40,139 nt of DNA from Erwinia pyrifoliae DSM 12163 (lineage in GTDB: Bacteria; Pseudomonadota; Gammaproteobacteria; Enterobacterales; Enterobacteriaceae). The DNA lies in NCBI RefSeq assembly GCF_000026985.1, contig NC_017390.1, positions 2,399,107 through 2,439,245 on the forward strand. The letters are read 5' to 3'. Positions 36,689 through 40,139 of the stretch are shown one piece after another (the first letter of the stretch is position 1; every line of letters starts with the position of its first letter). The position numbers and the translations under genes were made by a program. The notes under the pieces were generated by a model. That model made no database searches, was not told the origin of the DNA, and was given only the letters and a program-made list of their open reading frames with translations.

Positions 36689-37773
36689 TTTTTCGCTCCA
36701 TCCTGCGCATCCGCAGTATTGATAGTGACTTCCACCGACATGCCCGGACGCAGACGGGCGGCGTTATCGCCGGTGATCTTAATGCGCACCGGAATACGTT
36801 GAGCGATTTTGACAAAGTTACCGGTAGCGTTATCCGGCGATATGGCGCTGAATTCAGAACCGGCTGCGGGTGAGATATACTCCACTTCCCCGTTGAAACC
36901 TTCACCATCCAGCGCATCAACGGTAAAACTGACCGGCAAACCGGGGCGGATGCGCGCCATCTGCGTCTCTTTCATATTGGCAATCACCCACATTTGCTGC
37001 GGAACCAGCGAAGTCAGGCGGGAACCGGCCGTTACATAGGCGCCCTGGCGCACCGCAATCTGCCCCAGCTGCCCGTCGCGTGGTGCACTAATCCGGGTGT
37101 TATCAAGATCAATCTGTGCCAATTCCAGCGCCGCCTGAGCATTGGCGACATCCGCTTCCAGCGAAGCGCGGTTAACGATGGTGGTTTGCAGATCCTGGCG
37201 CGACACTTCTAACGTGGCCTGCGCCTGCTGGACCCCCGCCAGCATCTGGCTGTTGCTGGCGCGAGAGGCATCACGCTCACGCACGGATAAGGATCCATCG
37301 GCAGCCAGATTTTCCACGCGTTTTAAATCCAGCCCGCCCTTCAGCGCCTGTGCCTTCGCGTTGTGCAGCGCGGCTTCGTTGCGCTTGATAACCGCTTCGG
37401 CACTACGCCGCTGTTGTTGATTATTGGCCAGCGCGGCTTTTTTCATATTCAGCTGTGCGGCGGACTGGTGCACGCGTTGGCGATAAATGCGGTCATCAAT
37501 GGTCATTAACAGATCGCCGCGATGCACCGGCTGAAAATCCAGCACTTCCACCGCAGTAATGTAACCACTGACCTGGGGGCTGATAAAGGTCACCTGACCA
37601 CGTACGTAGGCGTTTTCCGTAGACTGCTTTTGGCTGGTGAACGGCGGCAGCTGCCAGGCATAGAGGATCACCAGCACACCAACCAGCACAAAGCCAGATC
37701 CCAGCGCGATGGAGATAATCCGCAGCTTGTTATTTCTCTGACGTTCAGCGAGTTGCTGTTCCTGTTGACTCAT
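36685..37773 (-). CDS. EmrA-type membrane fusion (adaptor) protein
   Basis: A 362-residue HlyD/EmrA family adaptor. A short cytoplasmic N terminus is followed by one span (about 17-40, IALGSGFVLVGVLVILYAW), then TENAYVRGQVTFISPQVSGY, the hallmark lipoyl half, a long coiled coil (about 95-205) and the second half GQLGQIAVRQGAYVTAGSRL. The start is the ATG at 37773, overlapping the stop of the MFS gene as TAATG; the frame continues upstream inside that gene and is not used. It would link the MFS pump to the outer-membrane channel. Confidence 0.94.
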   Translation of the reverse strand: MSQQEQQLAERQRNNKLRIISIALGSGFVLVGVLVILYAWQLPPFTSQKQSTENAYVRGQVTFISPQVSGYITAVEVLDFQPVHRGDLLMTIDDRIYRQRVHQSAAQLNMKKAALANNQQQRRSAEAVIKRNEAALHNAKAQALKGGLDLKRVENLAADGSLSVRERDASRASNSQMLAGVQQAQATLEVSRQDLQTTIVNRASLEADVANAQAALELAQIDLDNTRISAPRDGQLGQIAVRQGAYVTAGSRLTSLVPQQMWVIANMKETQMARIRPGLPVSFTVDALDGEGFNGEVEYISPAAGSEFSAISPDNATGNFVKIAQRIPVRIKITGDNAARLRPGMSVEVTINTADAQDGAKK

Positions 37774-39458
37774 TATTTCTCCACGTTCATTTGTTGCATG
37801 GCCCGCTGTTCCGATTCCGCTTCGCGTTTGGCCTGCTGCCAGTTGAGGTAGCGTAGGCGCGACAAACGCCATAGCACCCAAAGTAAAGTGACTCCCGCTA
37901 GCGCAGCCGTCAAAATATAAACATCGTTATACGCCAGTACGTTTGCCTGCAGCGTTGCCGCCGTTTGTAGCTGCGTGGTGCTTTGTGCACTGAGCAGGGT
38001 ATTATCGCCAATCTGGCTGGCAAACAGATTGTTGTACTGCATCAAACGGTCGGTGACGTTAGGATCGAGTAGCGATAGCCTGTCGCCCAACAGGCTGGAG
38101 TGATACTTTTCGCGCCAGGTCTGAAACGTGCCGAGCAGGGCCGACCCCATCAGCCCGCCGAGGTTCTGGCTCATGCCGAACAACACCACAAAGCTGACCA
38201 GGTTTTTCGGCTGAGTGACCACGCTGCTGACGCCCAGCAGCATGGCCGGGGCGATAAAGAATGAGGTGCTGAAACCCAGCAAGAACTGGCTGAAGTATAT
38301 ATTGTTGGCACGGGTCAACGGGCTGGACTGCGCATCCATCAGCGAGGCCACCATCACGATAACCAGCGACAGTGCAATCGGCCAGTTAAGATGTTTGGGG
38401 TTAATCGTCAACGCACTGCAAATAATCCCCGCAGCAACACCTGCCAGAATAGCCAGCGCCAGGCCCTGCATCTGGTCGTTCTGCAACCCGATCTGTTGCA
38501 GGTAACCCATTGCGCCGGTATTTTGCTCCGCGAGCATAATGCGCAGCAGGATCATTACAATACCCAGGCGGAATATTGCTCCGCTACCGAGCCAGCGCGT
38601 GTTAATTAGCGGGTTGCTGCGATGATGTTCTACCAGCACCGCTGCCGTCACCAACACCAGCCCCAGCCCCAGACAAATACCCAGCCACGGCGTGCTGGTC
38701 CACCACTCAATGCGCCCCAGCGACAACACGCCGCAGAACAGCGCCATGCCCGGTGCCATCAAAAAGAAGGTGAGGAAGTCTTTTTTCTCGAAGACTTTGG
38801 TGCGTTCACCGGGTGGCAGCTTGAGGATCAGCACCGCGCCCAAAGCCATTAACGCCAACCCCAGTTCAAACAGATACAGACCGCGCCACTGTTCCAGCTG
38901 TAACAGTTCGGTGGAAAACAAGCGCGCCAGCGGGATCGCCAGCTGCGAAGCCCCTAAGCCTATCGCCAACGCCTTTAGCCGATGTCTTGCCGGCCACGCC
39001 TGCACTTGATAATAGATGCCAAGCGAACTGAGCGCGGCCCCCACCATACCGTGTGACGCGCGGACGATAATTGCCGAGCTGAGATCGTTAACCAGCAGAT
39101 GGAAAAATGCCACCAGCACATAGAGCACCAGGAATGCTTCGGTAAATATGCGCAGACCATACTGCTGGCGAAATTTCACCAACAGCAGGTTAATTGAGAT
39201 ATTGCCCATCACATACACGGCCGGAAGCCAGGCGATTTCATCGTTATAGGCAGCGAAAACGCCCTGCAAACTGGTGAGATTCGCAGTGACCAGCGCATTA
39301 CTGAGCGCCCCGGTGATGCAGATCAGCAGGCCAACAATGCAAAAGGCTATGCGCTTATGGGGCGGATGCAGCGGTGTGGAAGGAGAACCGGGCAACATGG
39401 GTTTTTCGCCGGGCGCCCACTCACGCGGCGCATAAGGATTTTGTTGCTTACCCGACAC
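37773..39458 (-). CDS. MFS drug-export pump, DHA2 (EmrB-like, 14 spans)
   Basis: A 561-residue inner-membrane transporter of the drug:H+ antiporter-2 family. A polar N-terminal tail of about 35 residues precedes about 14 hydrophobic segments. The early motif RQQYGLRIFTEAFLVLYVLV and the later GLLICITGALSNALVTANL fit the family only loosely, so EmrB/FarB-like is as close as I can place it. Its gene follows the MarR regulator by one base and overlaps the adaptor gene, which ties all four into one operon. The exported compound cannot be told from sequence. Confidence 0.9.
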   Translation of the reverse strand: MSGKQQNPYAPREWAPGEKPMLPGSPSTPLHPPHKRIAFCIVGLLICITGALSNALVTANLTSLQGVFAAYNDEIAWLPAVYVMGNISINLLLVKFRQQYGLRIFTEAFLVLYVLVAFFHLLVNDLSSAIIVRASHGMVGAALSSLGIYYQVQAWPARHRLKALAIGLGASQLAIPLARLFSTELLQLEQWRGLYLFELGLALMALGAVLILKLPPGERTKVFEKKDFLTFFLMAPGMALFCGVLSLGRIEWWTSTPWLGICLGLGLVLVTAAVLVEHHRSNPLINTRWLGSGAIFRLGIVMILLRIMLAEQNTGAMGYLQQIGLQNDQMQGLALAILAGVAAGIICSALTINPKHLNWPIALSLVIVMVASLMDAQSSPLTRANNIYFSQFLLGFSTSFFIAPAMLLGVSSVVTQPKNLVSFVVLFGMSQNLGGLMGSALLGTFQTWREKYHSSLLGDRLSLLDPNVTDRLMQYNNLFASQIGDNTLLSAQSTTQLQTAATLQANVLAYNDVYILTAALAGVTLLWVLWRLSRLRYLNWQQAKREAESEQRAMQQMNVEK

Positions 39459-39459
39459 G

Positions 39460-39891
39460 TTATTTCGCCTCGGTGGCCGTCAGCAGTTGCTGCAAAACAC
39501 GTTGGGTGGTCGCCAGCTCATCAGGATTGAGGCCAGATAGCAGTTCATTACGTAACGCATCGGCTTCAGTTTTCAGGCGCTCGTTGAGCAGCAGCCCTTT
39601 CGGCGTGACATGCAGCAGCCGTTTACGGCGATCCTCCGCCGGCTGAACACGCTCTACCAGCTGCTGTTTGACCAGACGGTCGATCAGCGGCACCACGCTG
39701 GCATCCTCAAGCCCCAGCGCCTGCGCCAGCTCTTTCTGATTCATCGGTTGTTCCTGAACAGCAATGGTCGCCACCGCCATCCAGCTGCTCATGCTAAGTC
39801 CATTATCCTTCATCCGGCGATCTATCGCCTGACGCCAGGCATTGGCAGTCAGGTGTAGCAGCCGCGAGAAGTTAAGTTCATGAGAGTTCAA
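39460..39891 (-). CDS. MarR family transcriptional repressor of the efflux operon
   Basis: A 143-residue MarR-type regulator. The winged helix-turn-helix lies at about 45-98 (QKELAQALGLEDASVVPLID for the recognition region, DRRKRLLHVTPKG for the wing), flanked by helices for dimerisation. The start is TTG at 39891; no ATG or GTG keeps the N-terminal dimer helix. The ribosome-binding site is poor, so the repressor is likely made in small amounts. It is the first gene of its operon, and a probable operator overlaps its leader, so it should repress its own synthesis and the pump until a ligand binds. Confidence 0.9.
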   Translation of the reverse strand: MNSHELNFSRLLHLTANAWRQAIDRRMKDNGLSMSSWMAVATIAVQEQPMNQKELAQALGLEDASVVPLIDRLVKQQLVERVQPAEDRRKRLLHVTPKGLLLNERLKTEADALRNELLSGLNPDELATTQRVLQQLLTATEAK

Positions 39892-39907
39892 ATTGTGAGA
39901 TGCCTGA

Positions 39908-39925
39908 TTATTAGGGTTCTAACTA
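39908..39925. promoter_or_regulatory. Probable MarR operator
   Basis: TTATTAG (39908-39914), GGTT, CTAACTA (39919-39925): an imperfect inverted repeat of 18 bases with the TTAG/CTAA character of MarR/SlyA-family sites. It sits just downstream of the probable transcription start. Confidence 0.6.
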
Positions 39926-39938
39926 AAAACATCCGGCC

Positions 39939-39968
39939 ATTATAAACCTGCCCGGGCAAACTATGGAA
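39939..39968 (-). promoter_or_regulatory. Probable promoter of the marR-efflux operon
   Basis: A perfect minus-strand TATAAT (39944-39939) lies 18 bases after TTCCAT (39968-39963), a weak -35. Transcription would start near 39932, so the inverted repeat at 39908-39925 is well placed to block it. I see nothing supportable between 39969 and the window end. Confidence 0.6.
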
Positions 39969-40139
39969 GCGAGTCAGCCCTGAGTTTAGATAATAGTGAC
40001 CTTCTCTGCCAGGGAAGGATGCGTCACAGGTAGGGGTCATGTTATGTTGCGAACGATCGTCCTGCACGCCCGGCGGGATAACATACTCTTTGTGTAGTAA
40101 ACTTTTGTGACCTGCCCTTGCCCCAGGGTTCACGACAAA

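Noticed and set aside
39888..40133. 81-codon minus-strand frame upstream of the MarR gene
   Set aside because: It covers the promoter and operator region, has no ribosome-binding site and shows no recognisable features.
1..40139. CRISPR arrays, tRNA or rRNA genes, insertion sequences, prophage genes, ERIC-type repeats
   Set aside because: I read the intergenic regions for these and saw no repeat-spacer pattern, no tRNA-like cloverleaf, no transposase or integrase motif and no long shared repeat.

Overview
The window is a stretch of enterobacterial chromosome, most likely from an Erwinia-type member of the Erwiniaceae. That assignment rests on E. coli-like protein families in nearly E. coli-like gene order, moderate GC content and a pattern of local gene losses; the species cannot be fixed from this sequence. 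There are no rRNA, tRNA, CRISPR or insertion-sequence features that I can support.

Layout, left to right. (1) 1-654: the 3' end of rne (RNase E), with hexapeptide repeats and the C-terminal PNPase-binding tail. (2) 937-12548: the whole flg flagellar cluster. flgB to flgJ and flgKL are on the minus strand, and flgA, flgM, flgN on the plus strand. A good FlhD4C2-type site lies between flgB and flgA, and sigma-28-type promoters lie before flgK and flgM. (3) 12608-19942: a housekeeping block of murJ, yceH, rimJ, grxB, yceB, pyrC, dinI (with a consensus LexA box) and bssS. The E. coli neighbours mviM and mdtH are absent. (4) 20049-26608: solA, a broken ProP-type transporter, yceJ-yceI, trhO, lpxL, msyB and yceK. 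mdtG is missing between lpxL and msyB. (5) 26767-34336: the osmoregulated periplasmic glucan genes opgGH (minus) divergent from opgC (plus), followed by clsC. A segment of about 600 bases that E. coli lacks separates opgC from clsC, and it carries a 103-codon ORF of foreign codon usage with its own ribosome-binding site and terminator. (6) 34337-40139: an accessory segment where E. coli has ymdB and the csg curli genes. It holds an unlisted 46-residue single-span membrane protein, about 600 bases with no gene, and a four-gene operon (MarR repressor, 14-span MFS pump, EmrA-type adaptor, NodT-type outer-membrane lipoprotein) that encodes a complete tripartite efflux pump.

How the genes work together. 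The flg genes supply rod, ring, hook, hook-junction and cap parts plus the FlgM checkpoint and FlgN chaperone, and the promoters follow the usual class 2/class 3 hierarchy. Several others serve the envelope: murJ (lipid II flipping), lpxL (lipid A acylation), opgGHC (periplasmic glucans), clsC (cardiolipin) and the efflux operon.

Most of the window is ordinary core genome. I found no clearly new multi-gene system. The points most worth a second look are the inserted ORF at 32326-32637, the 46-residue membrane protein at 34535-34675, the orphan terminator plus small membrane ORF where mviM should be (14323-14699), the internal-deletion ProP pseudogene, and the MarR-controlled pump with its probable operator.
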